Counted from the stretch's first letter, positions 1-8,438 are shown. The stretch is DNA of 44,270 nucleotides from Lachnospiraceae bacterium UBA1712 (GCA_002317175.1 DCJA01000036.1:1-44270), one strand, 5' to 3'. The notes: generated by a model not told the origin, from the letters alone. Numbers and translations: made by a program.

Positions 1-3000
1 CAACTGGGGCAAATTCAACCAAGCTTACTTATCACAATATTCATGAGGCCAGAGAGACCAAATTGCTCTATGCCAATGGCAACGCTGAAGAAGTGGCTGT
101 AGATGCTTTACTTAAAGTACTTACCAATGACCTTGAGAATCAAGATGATAAGCTTGCTCTGACCTATACTAACATCTATGACTATCGTGGAAGCGAATAT
201 CAGTTAGAACTTACGATCGATTCAATAGATGCTGCTATGAACGATATAAGCTGGACTTCTGATGATACAACAATTGCGACTGTGGATGAATATGGTTGTG
301 TCACTGTTGGATACAAAAAAGGTTCTACGCTTATTCATGGTCAGTATACCGAAAATGGTAAGACTCACACTATTGAATGTAGTGTTACAGTGAAACCATA
401 TTCCATTAGCTATAAGAACATGGACGGCGTTAAGGGAAACAGAGTCAGAACATATTATCCTGGTGATATTAGCAATAGCAAGCTAAGTACAGTGTATAAA
501 GAAGGATATAGTCTTAATGGATGGTATCTGGATGAAGCATTGACGCAGAGAGCAACATCACCATTGACTACTTCGCGGAATATTGTATTATACCCGAAGT
601 GGAATGATGCAAGTCTTACGGCTTATTATTATCCAATACAGGCTGATGGAAGCTATGGTACGACTACTAAACAGTTGATATCAAGCCCGGTTTCGACTTC
701 GGCTATGCCGTATGGTCTGCCTGGAGCGGATGACTCGGATGATAATCCTAATGATGATATCCAGGAGTACAATGCCAGTCATGGAACAAAGCTTACATTT
801 GATTATTGGTCTACAGATGCTGAGGGCAATAATCCAATTGATGAACTGGATATAAGTCTGTTCAATCTTCATATGGAGGAGGATGGTTTATATCATCAAA
901 ACAGCAGTGTTACGCTATATCCACAATATAGAGAAGGACTTGCTGTGAGCGATGTATCACTACAGCTTAATGGTAGGATTGGCGTGAACTTCTATCTGGA
1001 TATGCCAGCTGAGGCTTCTTATGTAGTGCTTAGTAATGGTCAGGGACGAAGCATTAAGTATCCTATATCTGATATCTATAAAAAAGAAAGCAAATACTGT
1101 TATACATATAATCTTGCAATTAAGGAAATAGCAGACGATATTAGTCTGAGTGTCTATGATAAGGATGACAGACTGATTCCTATAGCTGGCAATTCTACAA
1201 GAAATGGCAGTTTTTATTATTCTGCTCAGAACTATATTAGCTATATCACTAACCCTGATAATAACTATGCAAGCAATGGAACCAAGCTTTACAATCTTTG
1301 TCATGCGCTGGATGACTATAGCTCTGAAGTAAGGCATTATTTTAATTACAACACAGATGATTCATATCTGGCAAAGGAGATTGAGAGTTTTGATTTCTCT
1401 GCCTATCAGCCATTTATCCTGTTAGAAGATGATGCACCAAGATTTATGGGGGCATCATTGGTACTGGATTCAGATACTGCAATCAGACTTTATTTTTATA
1501 ATACTGATGAAGCCAAAAAACTGACTAATTACACATTTACCATAGTAAATGGTTCAAATGAGCAGATAGTATATCCTGTGATAAATGGAGGCTATGGCTA
1601 TATCGAGATTCGTAATATACCAGCGGCTCAGTTGGACAAACAATATACACTTAAGATCTATAGTTCTTCCAATGAGTATCTTGGAGAGCTTGGCTACAGT
1701 GCACTAAGTTACGCATATAGAGCGTCCTTTAGCAACAGCAATACTGACTCATTGATGAGAATATGTAATTACCTTAAGCTTTACAATGACGCAGCCAAGG
1801 CTTATTGGGCTGATATGCAGACTTACTACAGCAATTCTGTGGCTTCATTGCAACTCAATTACAATAATCTGTCTATGAATCCAGGCGAGAGCAGTCAGCT
1901 TATAGCGAACTGTCTTCCTATGGATAGCATCAGTAACAGCATCAGCTGGTCCAGTTCAGATCCTTCTGTGGTTAGTGTAGATGCCTACGGTAATATCAGG
2001 GCACTTGCTTATGGAGAGGCTCTTATTAAGGCTAAGTCCATCAATGATGTCTGGTCCCAGTGCTTGGTGACAGTGGGAGATGCTGGAAGAATTACGGTTA
2101 CGCATGTGGCAGTAGATGAGAGAATCGTGCTTACTCGTGAAGGTAAGGAACTGGTTGAGGGTGTGGATTATATTGATGCGGGTCCATACCTGGATAGTTA
2201 TAATAGCCCAACTGAAGCGATTCAGGCTGCTATTAATCAGCTGACAGATACTTGTAATACTGTATATATATCCAAATGTTCAGAATGCCTGGCCAGTGAT
2301 GCACAAAATGCTACAAAAGGAACCTGTAGCTATGGTGTCAACGCAGCTGACAGAATATATCTGAAGAGCAATATTAATATTGTCATTGATGATGAAGTAT
2401 ATCTGATTGCAAAGCCCAATGGCTCCTCACATTCAGATGTGTTTAAGGGAGAAAATGTCAGCAATATTACAATCAGTGGTGGTCACATTACAGGCGAACG
2501 TTATACCCATAAAAACAATGAAGGAGAGTGGGGCATGGGCGTAGGCCTTTATAGCTGTAATAATGTCAAAATATATGGCGTTGACTTTACTGAATGCTGG
2601 GGCGATGGCGTATATATCGGCTCCAGTGATAATACTACTAAGTGTAATAATATTCAGATAATAGACTGCAAACTTTACAATAACAGAAGAAACAACATGT
2701 CCATTGTTGCGGGAGACAATGTACTTATCGATGGATGTGAGTTCAGCTATGCAAATGGTACCGATCCTCAGTCAGGCCTGGATATAGAGACCAATTATGA
2801 GAGCCAACCTTGTAATGATATATCTATCTTCAATTCAAGGTTCTATGGTAATTCGTCATTTGGCTTTGCTATTACTACTATTGCAAATCGAGTGGATATT
2901 GTTGGCTGTAAGTTTGATGACGGCTTTCTCAATTATGCCGGATTAGATTCACAGATATCTGATTCATCAATTAATAGTGTTAACTATATGCGCTATGGCA

Positions 3001-3506
3001 TGTCCATCGGAGATAATGTTCATATCAATGATGGAACAGCTGCAGAGGATACACTGGTCGCATATTACAGCGCTGATGTTGATGGCTTGACAGGCTGGTC
3101 TGCTTGCTACAATACAAATAGTTCTAATCAGATGAGTATTCAAAGGATAGTTGGTTCAGATGATGGCAATAGGAACGCTATACGAATTAAGAGGAGTAGC
3201 AATGGAACTGTTGAGTGTGGATGTGGAATTAAACTTAGTGATATATCACTAGATGGAACTGCGTCGCTTAATGTAGGAGATACTTATAGATTTGAATTTG
3301 TAGTTAAAGGAACTGGAAACTGGGGAGCTAAGACTACTCAATCTCCTTGGTATCCAATAATGCCAGTCTCAAATCGCTACATGACCTGTATCGCCACACA
3401 GCCAATAGAGAATACAGGCAATATGACTATATATCTATACACAACTGATCTAAGTGCAGGTGGTTATCTGGATGTGGAGTCAATTAGAGTTTATAAGGTG
3501 AACTAA
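1..3506 (+). CDS. Large cell-surface protein, Ig-like and InlB-type repeats plus parallel beta-helix (5' partial)
   Basis: The reading frame is open to the left edge (first full codon at nt 3), so the N-terminus and any signal peptide lie outside the window; the TTG at 63 is not a convincing start. Domains in order: a Big_2-like Ig domain (about nt 170-395, with the SWTSDDTTIATVD signature), an InlB/Listeria-Bacteroides repeat (about 400-600, GYSLNGWYLD), two copies of a Tyr-rich module (about 940-1350 and 1440-1810), a second Big_2 domain (about 1840-2080, SISWSSSDPSVVSVD), a right-handed parallel beta-helix of pectin-lyase type (about 2160-3000, with repeated N-V-I/D-G-C rungs), and a C-terminal jelly-roll, CBM-like domain. 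This suggests a secreted or wall-associated polysaccharide-binding or -cleaving protein. I see no sortase motif at the C-terminus and no assignable catalytic residues. Domain calls rest on motif recognition only. Confidence 0.85.
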   Translation, partial: TGANSTKLTYHNIHEARETKLLYANGNAEEVAVDALLKVLTNDLENQDDKLALTYTNIYDYRGSEYQLELTIDSIDAAMNDISWTSDDTTIATVDEYGCVTVGYKKGSTLIHGQYTENGKTHTIECSVTVKPYSISYKNMDGVKGNRVRTYYPGDISNSKLSTVYKEGYSLNGWYLDEALTQRATSPLTTSRNIVLYPKWNDASLTAYYYPIQADGSYGTTTKQLISSPVSTSAMPYGLPGADDSDDNPNDDIQEYNASHGTKLTFDYWSTDAEGNNPIDELDISLFNLHMEEDGLYHQNSSVTLYPQYREGLAVSDVSLQLNGRIGVNFYLDMPAEASYVVLSNGQGRSIKYPISDIYKKESKYCYTYNLAIKEIADDISLSVYDKDDRLIPIAGNSTRNGSFYYSAQNYISYITNPDNNYASNGTKLYNLCHALDDYSSEVRHYFNYNTDDSYLAKEIESFDFSAYQPFILLEDDAPRFMGASLVLDSDTAIRLYFYNTDEAKKLTNYTFTIVNGSNEQIVYPVINGGYGYIEIRNIPAAQLDKQYTLKIYSSSNEYLGELGYSALSYAYRASFSNSNTDSLMRICNYLKLYNDAAKAYWADMQTYYSNSVASLQLNYNNLSMNPGESSQLIANCLPMDSISNSISWSSSDPSVVSVDAYGNIRALAYGEALIKAKSINDVWSQCLVTVGDAGRITVTHVAVDERIVLTREGKELVEGVDYIDAGPYLDSYNSPTEAIQAAINQLTDTCNTVYISKCSECLASDAQNATKGTCSYGVNAADRIYLKSNINIVIDDEVYLIAKPNGSSHSDVFKGENVSNITISGGHITGERYTHKNNEGEWGMGVGLYSCNNVKIYGVDFTECWGDGVYIGSSDNTTKCNNIQIIDCKLYNNRRNNMSIVAGDNVLIDGCEFSYANGTDPQSGLDIETNYESQPCNDISIFNSRFYGNSSFGFAITTIANRVDIVGCKFDDGFLNYAGLDSQISDSSINSVNYMRYGMSIGDNVHINDGTAAEDTLVAYYSADVDGLTGWSACYNTNSSNQMSIQRIVGSDDGNRNAIRIKRSSNGTVECGCGIKLSDISLDGTASLNVGDTYRFEFVVKGTGNWGAKTTQSPWYPIMPVSNRYMTCIATQPIENTGNMTIYLYTTDLSAGGYLDVESIRVYKVN

Positions 3507-3508
3507 CA

Positions 3509-3576
3509 GGGACGGTCCTTGATACACAAGAACCGTCCCCTATGATTAATACACAAGAACCGTCCCCTATGATTAA
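3509..3576. repeat. REP-like inverted and tandem repeat (GGGACGGT / ACCGTCCC)
   Basis: An 8-bp inverted repeat (3509-3516 with 3532-3539) plus CTT/AAG forms a hairpin just after the surface-protein stop. The right arm lies in a 27-nt tandem duplication (3522-3548 and 3549-3575) whose core is ACACAAGAACCGTCCCC. No T-tract follows, so it is a poor intrinsic terminator. Similar ACCGTCCCC-type palindromes are dispersed in many Firmicutes genomes, and some are linked to REP-type Y1 transposases; that link is inference here. Confidence 0.6.
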
Positions 3577-3580
3577 GTGT

Positions 3581-3634
3581 GATAATATATTATCTGTTAT
3601 TGTGAATAAGTGTGAAAAATGCTAAAATATTATC
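3581..3634 (+). promoter_or_regulatory. hipB promoter with palindromic operator; transcript probably leaderless
   Basis: TTGTGA (3600-3605), 17 nt, TAAAAT (3623-3628) is a good sigma-A promoter whose predicted start falls on or beside the hipB ATG at 3635. A perfect 14-bp palindrome, GATAATATATTATC, lies at 3581-3594, and its half-site ATATTATC recurs at 3627-3634 over the -10 and start. No Shine-Dalgarno sequence precedes the ATG. Autorepression by the HipB-like protein on these sites is the natural inference. Confidence 0.55.
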
Positions 3635-3916
3635 ATGGTTATACTTACTCAAAGAACATACAAAGAAATAAATATTGAAATAGCCAAAAGAGTCGTAGCG
3701 CTTCGAAAAAGAAGAAAAATATCTCAAATTGAGTTGGCAAAAAAAAGTGGTGTTAGTTTTGGCTCGATTAAAAGATTTGAGCAAATAGGAGAAATATCCC
3801 TTTCATCGCTCACCAAGATTGCGATTGCCTTAAATGTTGAAGAGGAATTAGATTGTCTTTTCTCTGATGTTGAATATACTTCTATTGAGGAAATAATAAA
3901 TGGACAAGATAAGTAG
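3635..3916 (+). CDS. HipB-like XRE-family antitoxin/repressor
   Basis: This 93-residue protein has a Cro/C1 helix-turn-helix at roughly residues 16-70 (IAKRVVALRKRRKISQIEL, then SGVSFGSIKRFE) and a short acidic C-terminal tail. HipB proteins dimerise, bind palindromic operators and neutralise HipA; this one is the usual size and sits directly before hipA. Its 3' end overlaps the hipA start by 17 nt in another frame, so the two are probably translationally coupled. The pair is more AT-rich than the genes on either side, which suggests acquisition by transfer. The start is the only early ATG; without an SD sequence it depends on leaderless initiation or an unrecognised site. Confidence 0.85.
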   Translation: MVILTQRTYKEINIEIAKRVVALRKRRKISQIELAKKSGVSFGSIKRFEQIGEISLSSLTKIAIALNVEEELDCLFSDVEYTSIEEIINGQDK

Positions 3917-5015
3917 CTTAAAAGTTTATTATGATAAACGTTTTGTAGGAACTTTGGCTTTGTACCAGAATAGGCTTGCTGCATTTGAATATTCAAAAGA
4001 ATGGTTGTTAGAAGGTTTTTCTATTAGTCCATTTTCACTTCCTCTTGAAAAAAAAGTGTTTATTCCTAAAGTAGATCCGTTTGAGGGATTGTATGGAGTA
4101 TTTGCGGACAGTCTCCCAGATGGATGGGGAAGGCTGTTAGTTGACAGATTAATGCGAAAGAATGGATTAAATCCACAAAATATAGGCAACTTGAATCGAT
4201 TAGCTATAGTAGGCAGTTCTGGCATGGGAGCACTTGAATATGAACCAGTAGTATCATTGGTTAAAAAAGATAATATTTTATCACTCGACGAAATAGCTAA
4301 AGAATGTAAAAAAATCCTTGGAACAAAAGAAGACACTAACAATTTGGATTATTTATTTATCAAGGGTGGTTCATCCGGCGGTGCTAGACCTAAAATACTT
4401 ACACAAATAGATGGGGAAGATTGGATTATAAAATTCCCATCATCGTTAGATGATGACGATATTGGACTCCAGGAATATCAGTACTCTATGTGCGCTAAAG
4501 AATGTGGCATTAGTATGGAAGAAACTAGATTATTCAGCTCTGAATTGTGCAAAGGATATTTTGGTACAAAACGATTTGATAGAAAAAATGGAAAAAAAAT
4601 ACATATGGTATCTGTAGCAGGATTGCTTGAAACATCACATAGAATTCCTAATCTGGATTATGATTTATTGATGCGCCTGACTTTACAGTTGACAAATGAT
4701 ATGTTGGAATGCGAAAAACTTTTTCGACTAATGTGTTTTAATATTTTTTCTCATAATCGAGATGACCACTCAAAGAATTTTTCTTTTCAATATATTGAAG
4801 ATGAAGCAAGATGGATTTTATCTCCTGCATACGATTTAACATATAGCAATTCTATAGGTGGAGAACATGCTACAACAGTTCATGGGAATGGAACAAATCC
4901 TGGGATTAATGATATTCTTGAGGTAGCAAAGGGTATTGGAATAAGCATTCCAAGGGCAAGAAGAATAGCTGAAGAAATACAAGAAAAAGTAGCCTGCAAT
5001 GTCAAATACCATTAG
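3900..5015 (+). CDS. hipA: HipA-family serine/threonine kinase toxin
   Basis: A 371-residue HipA-like protein. HipA kinases phosphorylate translation factors (glutamyl-tRNA synthetase in E. coli) and induce dormancy. Visible parts: the N-terminal HipA_N subdomain (about 1-105, with DSLPDGWGRLL), a Gly/Ser-rich ATP loop GGSSGGARPK (156-165), an ATP-site lysine in WIIKFPS (K178), the catalytic motif NRDDHSKNF with D288 as the base, and the metal-binding PAYDL (D312). All key residues are present, so it should be active. Two serines in the loop (S158, S159) are candidates for the inhibitory autophosphorylation known in E. coli HipA. It retains the N-terminal subdomain, so it is a two-gene HipBA system and not the three-gene HipBST type. 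Only 39 nt separate its stop from the convergent AraC gene. Confidence 0.9.
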   Translation: MDKISSLKVYYDKRFVGTLALYQNRLAAFEYSKEWLLEGFSISPFSLPLEKKVFIPKVDPFEGLYGVFADSLPDGWGRLLVDRLMRKNGLNPQNIGNLNRLAIVGSSGMGALEYEPVVSLVKKDNILSLDEIAKECKKILGTKEDTNNLDYLFIKGGSSGGARPKILTQIDGEDWIIKFPSSLDDDDIGLQEYQYSMCAKECGISMEETRLFSSELCKGYFGTKRFDRKNGKKIHMVSVAGLLETSHRIPNLDYDLLMRLTLQLTNDMLECEKLFRLMCFNIFSHNRDDHSKNFSFQYIEDEARWILSPAYDLTYSNSIGGEHATTVHGNGTNPGINDILEVAKGIGISIPRARRIAEEIQEKVACNVKYH

Positions 5016-5054
5016 AGCATCAAAATTTTTCGGAGTTCTGTATAATGATATAGT

Positions 5055-5915
5055 CTATCTCCACTGCCTTCGATATTCGCGTACATTCATACCTTCAATC
5101 TTTTTGAAGACACGACTGAAGTAGTATACGTCACCAATACCGGTTTTTAGACCAATTTCCTCAGCTGACAATTCTGTAAAGCGAAGCAGATTCTTGGCTT
5201 CAGTGATACGCACTGAAGTGAGATAGTCCATAATACTTACCCCAAACTGCTCCTTGTAGATTCGGGTCATATAATATTTGTTAACATTAAAGCGCTTGGC
5301 GAGTTCGTCCAGCGCTATTTTGCTGGAATAATTGTCATCCAGATATTTTTTGACTTCAAGCATACTGGTTTTCTTGCTGCCAGCAGGTGCTCCCTCAGGA
5401 TGCCAGCTATCTGCCATAAGCAGGGCGAGAAGAGAAGACAGACCAGTATTGATCTCCATATCTCGAGTGTATGATGTGGATGAGGTGATCTCGTACAAGT
5501 AGTTAAAGTTATCCTGATATGCTTCAAAATCAGTTGCTTCAAAGGCTGGCTGTCCACCACGTTCGTTGTATTTTTGATAAATATTAGCTGCAGTTGGACC
5601 ATCAAAATGTACCCAGGACAGATTCCAAAGATCATCATCAGTAGAGTGAGAGTAAGGCTTTCTGGTATCTATAAACACACATGAACCAGCATTGAGCTCA
5701 TAGTCCTTGTCATCATAGTGCAACACCCCTGAACCAGAAGATACAATAAAGAAGAGATAGGATGCCAGATATTCTCTTTTGCTTATATGAGGCTTTGTGG
5801 CCTGAAGTCTGCCTATTTCCTGTATATGAAGCAGAGCTTCTTTGGCAAAGTCGGAAGGAGTATATATGATACGACTGGTGTTGACCAGGTCGCCGTGAAA
5901 TAATGCATTTTCCAT
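5055..5915 (-). CDS. AraC-family transcriptional regulator with N-terminal cupin domain
   Basis: This 286-residue protein has an AraC-type sugar-binding cupin (about 30-140, with LNAGSCVFIDTRKPYSH) and a C-terminal double helix-turn-helix (about 185-286) ending in the family signature around YYFSRVFKKIEGMNVREYRR. Such proteins usually activate carbohydrate genes in response to a small ligand. The start has a GGAGG site 5-6 nt upstream. It is divergent from gmd, and the shared 304-nt spacer carries two direct half-site-like boxes 21 bp apart, which makes gmd-fcl the likely target. The ligand cannot be read from the sequence. Confidence 0.9.
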   Translation of the reverse strand: MENALFHGDLVNTSRIIYTPSDFAKEALLHIQEIGRLQATKPHISKREYLASYLFFIVSSGSGVLHYDDKDYELNAGSCVFIDTRKPYSHSTDDDLWNLSWVHFDGPTAANIYQKYNERGGQPAFEATDFEAYQDNFNYLYEITSSTSYTRDMEINTGLSSLLALLMADSWHPEGAPAGSKKTSMLEVKKYLDDNYSSKIALDELAKRFNVNKYYMTRIYKEQFGVSIMDYLTSVRITEAKNLLRFTELSAEEIGLKTGIGDVYYFSRVFKKIEGMNVREYRRQWR

Positions 5916-6219
5916 GTTGGCCTCCTATAGATGATAATAATCCAATGATAGCTAGTCATCCCAAGATTATAGAAGCAAGTTTTAGGATGAATTAACTCAT
6001 TTTCACATCAAAAAAACGAAAAGTCAATATTGTACAAAAAGAAGTCTATATTATCCATTTAGTCTATGCGATATATGTCATATAATGTATTTGTTTCGGC
6101 TAGAAGCATATTTGTTTCGGCTAGAAGCATATTTGTTTCGACTAAAAAACATATTTGCTTTAGTGAGAATCATATAATTTTTGTTAATGTTATTATTGTG
6201 CAAATAAAGGAGATTATCT
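5916..6219. promoter_or_regulatory. Divergent control region between the AraC gene and gmd
   Basis: This 304-nt spacer holds the AraC-gene ribosome site at its left end, two direct boxes AAGTCAATATT (6021-6031) and AAGTCTATATT (6042-6052) 21 bp apart, a gmd promoter with poor -35 TTTAGT (6058-6063), 17 nt and consensus -10 TATAAT (6081-6086), then a tandem repeat in the predicted 5' UTR and an AAAGGAG site before the gmd ATG. A weak -35 preceded by paired boxes is the usual layout of an AraC-activated promoter. Binding itself is inferred. Confidence 0.5.
6088..6172 (+). repeat. 21/22-nt tandem repeat in the gmd 5' UTR
   Basis: Four head-to-tail units lie at 6088-6108, 6109-6129, 6130-6151 and 6152-6172. 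The first two are identical (TATTTGTTTCGGCTAGAAG plus CA); the third and fourth are progressively degenerate. An open frame runs through them (start near 6066), but it has no ribosome site and overlaps gmd, so I treat the repeat as non-coding. Confidence 0.85.
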
Positions 6220-7308
6220 ATGAAGAAAGCTTTGATTACAGGCGTTACAGGTCAGGATGGTTCTTACCTGGCTGAATTCTTACTTGAAAAAGGTTATGAG
6301 GTTTACGGCATGATTCGTCGTTCCTCTGTTGATTTTAGAGAGCGTATTGCTCATCTTGAGGGAACACCTAATTTCCACCTTAAGTTTGGAGATCTTGGTG
6401 ATAGCATTTCCCTTGTAAAATTAATTGGCGAGATTAAGCCAGACGAAATCTACAATCTTGCTGCTCAGTCTCATGTTCAGGTATCGTTTGATGTTCCTGA
6501 ATATACTGCTGATGTTGTTGCAACAGGTGTACTTCGTGTGCTTGAAGCTGTTCGTGTATGCGGACTTGAGAAGACTTGTCGTATCTATCAGGCTTCTACA
6601 TCAGAGCTTTACGGAAAGGTTGAGGAAGTTCCACAGAAGGAGACTACTCCATTCCATCCATACAGCCCATATGCGGTTGCTAAGCAGTATGGCTTTTGGA
6701 TTGTAAAGGAATATCGTGAAGCATACAATATGTTCTGCTGTTCAGGTATTCTCTTCAATCATGAGTCAGAGCGTCGTGGTGAGACATTTGTTACACGTAA
6801 GATTACTCTTGCTGCAGCTCGTATTGCGCAGGGCAAGCAGGATAAGCTTTATCTTGGTAACCTTGACAGCTTAAGAGACTGGGGCTATGCCAAGGATTAT
6901 GTTGAATGTATGTGGCTCATTTTACAAAATGATAAGCCAGAAGATTTTGTTATCGCTACTGGTGTTCAGCATTCAGTTCGTGAGTTTGCGACTCTTGCAT
7001 TCCATCATGCTGGTATCGAGGTTGAATGGCAGGGTTCTGGTATGGATGAAAAGGGTATCGACAAGGCTACAGGTAAGGTTATTGTAGAAGTTAGTCCTGA
7101 TTTCTATCGTCCTACAGATGTTGTTAACCTTTGGGGTGATCCTACAAAGGCTAGAACAGAGCTTGGCTGGAATCCTACAAAGACAAGCTTTGAAGAACTT
7201 GTTGCTCTTATGACAAAGCATGATATGGAAAAGGTGGCTGTTGAAAGAGCAGAAGAGCACATTCGTCTTAATCTTGAGGAGTACCTTGAGAAGGGCGTAG
7301 TTAAGTAA
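6220..7308 (+). CDS. gmd: GDP-mannose 4,6-dehydratase
   Basis: This enzyme converts GDP-D-mannose to GDP-4-keto-6-deoxy-D-mannose, the first step to GDP-L-fucose and related deoxysugars. The 362-residue protein is an extended SDR: dinucleotide loop GVTGQDG (8-14), the RRSS motif typical of NADP-binding GMDs, the active-site STSE (126-129), and YSPYAVAK with the Y151-xxx-K155 catalytic pair. The length matches the family. An AAAGGAG ribosome site precedes the ATG, and fcl follows after 12 nt, so the two are surely co-transcribed and feed the same cytoplasmic sugar-nucleotide pathway. Confidence 0.97.
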   Translation: MKKALITGVTGQDGSYLAEFLLEKGYEVYGMIRRSSVDFRERIAHLEGTPNFHLKFGDLGDSISLVKLIGEIKPDEIYNLAAQSHVQVSFDVPEYTADVVATGVLRVLEAVRVCGLEKTCRIYQASTSELYGKVEEVPQKETTPFHPYSPYAVAKQYGFWIVKEYREAYNMFCCSGILFNHESERRGETFVTRKITLAAARIAQGKQDKLYLGNLDSLRDWGYAKDYVECMWLILQNDKPEDFVIATGVQHSVREFATLAFHHAGIEVEWQGSGMDEKGIDKATGKVIVEVSPDFYRPTDVVNLWGDPTKARTELGWNPTKTSFEELVALMTKHDMEKVAVERAEEHIRLNLEEYLEKGVVK

Positions 7309-7320
7309 GAGGGCTAAATC

Positions 7321-8265
7321 ATGATGGAAAAAGACGCTAAAATCTATGTCGCTGGACATAGAGGAATGGTTGGTTCGGCTATCGTTCGTGAGCTTAACCG
7401 CCAGGGATATAACAATATAATTACAAGAACCCATGCTGAGCTTGATCTGACAAGACAGGCAGATGTTGAAGAGTTCTTTGCAAATGAAAAGCCGGAATAT
7501 GTATTCTTGGCTGCAGCTAAGGTTGGCGGAATTATCGCTAACCAGAATGCTTTGGCAGACTTTATGTGGTTTAACATGACTCTTGAGATGAATGTTATCA
7601 ATTCTGCATGGAAAAATGGCTGCAAGAAACTGGAATTTCTTGGAAGCTCATGCATTTATCCTCGTATGGCACCACAGCCTATGAAGGAAGACTGCCTGCT
7701 TACTTCTGAACTAGAGAAGACTAATGAGGCTTATGCACTGGCCAAGATTAGTGGCTTGAAATACTGTGAATTCCTTAATAAGCAGTATGGTACTGATTAT
7801 ATATCAGTTATGCCTACTAACCTTTATGGACCAAATGATAATTATCATCCAACTCACAGCCATGTATTGCCTGCATTTATCAGACGTTTCCATGAAGCTA
7901 AAGAGGCTGGTGCTGCTTCTGTAACATGTTGGGGTGATGGAAGTCCACTTCGTGAGTTCTTATATGTAGATGATCTTGCTAATCTCTGTGTATTTCTGAT
8001 GAATAATTACAGCGGTGACGAGACTGTTAATGCTGGTACAGGTAAGGAACTGACTATCAAGGAACTTACTGAACTGGTTGCCAAGGTTGTTGGTTACGAA
8101 GGTGAGATTCTTTGGGATACAAGTAAGCCTAATGGTACTCCGCGTAAGCTTCTAGATGTCAGCAAGGCTGAGAAGCTTGGCTGGAAATATATGACTGAGC
8201 TTGAGGATGGTATCAGATTGTCTTATGAAGACTTCTTAAACAATCCGATGAGAGCGGAAAGATAG
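7321..8265 (+). CDS. fcl: GDP-L-fucose synthase (epimerase/reductase)
   Basis: It takes the Gmd product to GDP-L-fucose by 3,5-epimerisation and NADPH-dependent reduction. The 314-residue protein shows the Rossmann loop GHRGMVGSA, the LGSSCIYP active-site segment and the YALAK catalytic motif (Y138, K142). The C-terminus (YEDFLNNPMRAER) matches the normal end of the family. It is 12 nt downstream of gmd. After its TAG, 18 more sense codons run in frame before the next stop; since the normal end is already reached, I do not regard this as a read-through extension. Fucose is presumably built into a surface polysaccharide by enzymes encoded downstream. Confidence 0.96.
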   Translation: MMEKDAKIYVAGHRGMVGSAIVRELNRQGYNNIITRTHAELDLTRQADVEEFFANEKPEYVFLAAAKVGGIIANQNALADFMWFNMTLEMNVINSAWKNGCKKLEFLGSSCIYPRMAPQPMKEDCLLTSELEKTNEAYALAKISGLKYCEFLNKQYGTDYISVMPTNLYGPNDNYHPTHSHVLPAFIRRFHEAKEAGAASVTCWGDGSPLREFLYVDDLANLCVFLMNNYSGDETVNAGTGKELTIKELTELVAKVVGYEGEILWDTSKPNGTPRKLLDVSKAEKLGWKYMTELEDGIRLSYEDFLNNPMRAER

Positions 8266-8351
8266 AATACCCTGCTGGATATGGCTAGAGGAGATACAAT
8301 TACACTTAAGCGTGTACAGTAAAGTGTGATTGGTTTATTAATGTAGTATTT

Positions 8352-8396
8352 GAGAGGTAATCATTGAAACATAATGTTTTAGTGATTGCCTCTTTT
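8352..8396 (+). terminator. Rho-independent terminator after gmd-fcl
   Basis: An 11-bp stem AGAGGTAATCA (8353-8363) / TGATTGCCTCT (8383-8393) with one G-T pair is followed by a T-run. It closes the gmd-fcl transcript. Confidence 0.75.
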
Positions 8397-8409
8397 AGAT
8401 TGCGACTGC

Positions 8410-8438
8410 TTGACGTATACACGCAAATCGGGTATGTT
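8410..8438 (+). promoter_or_regulatory. Candidate sigma-A promoter for the glycosyltransferase gene
   Basis: TTGACG (8410-8415), 17 nt, TATGTT (8433-8438) lies just downstream of the terminator and about 100 nt before the glycosyltransferase start. The resulting leader contains a short open frame, ATG at 8460 to TAA at 8516 (18 codons), of unknown significance. Confidence 0.45.

Noticed and set aside
3635..5015. Three-gene HipBST system
   Set aside because: There are only two genes, and HipA retains its N-terminal subdomain.
6066..6275. Small ORF through the 21-nt repeat upstream of gmd
   Set aside because: It has no ribosome site, its coding is produced by the repeat (VSARSIF units), and it overlaps gmd out of frame.
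8263..8322. Read-through extension of fcl past its TAG
   Set aside because: The normal family C-terminus is reached at the TAG, and no recoding signal is visible.
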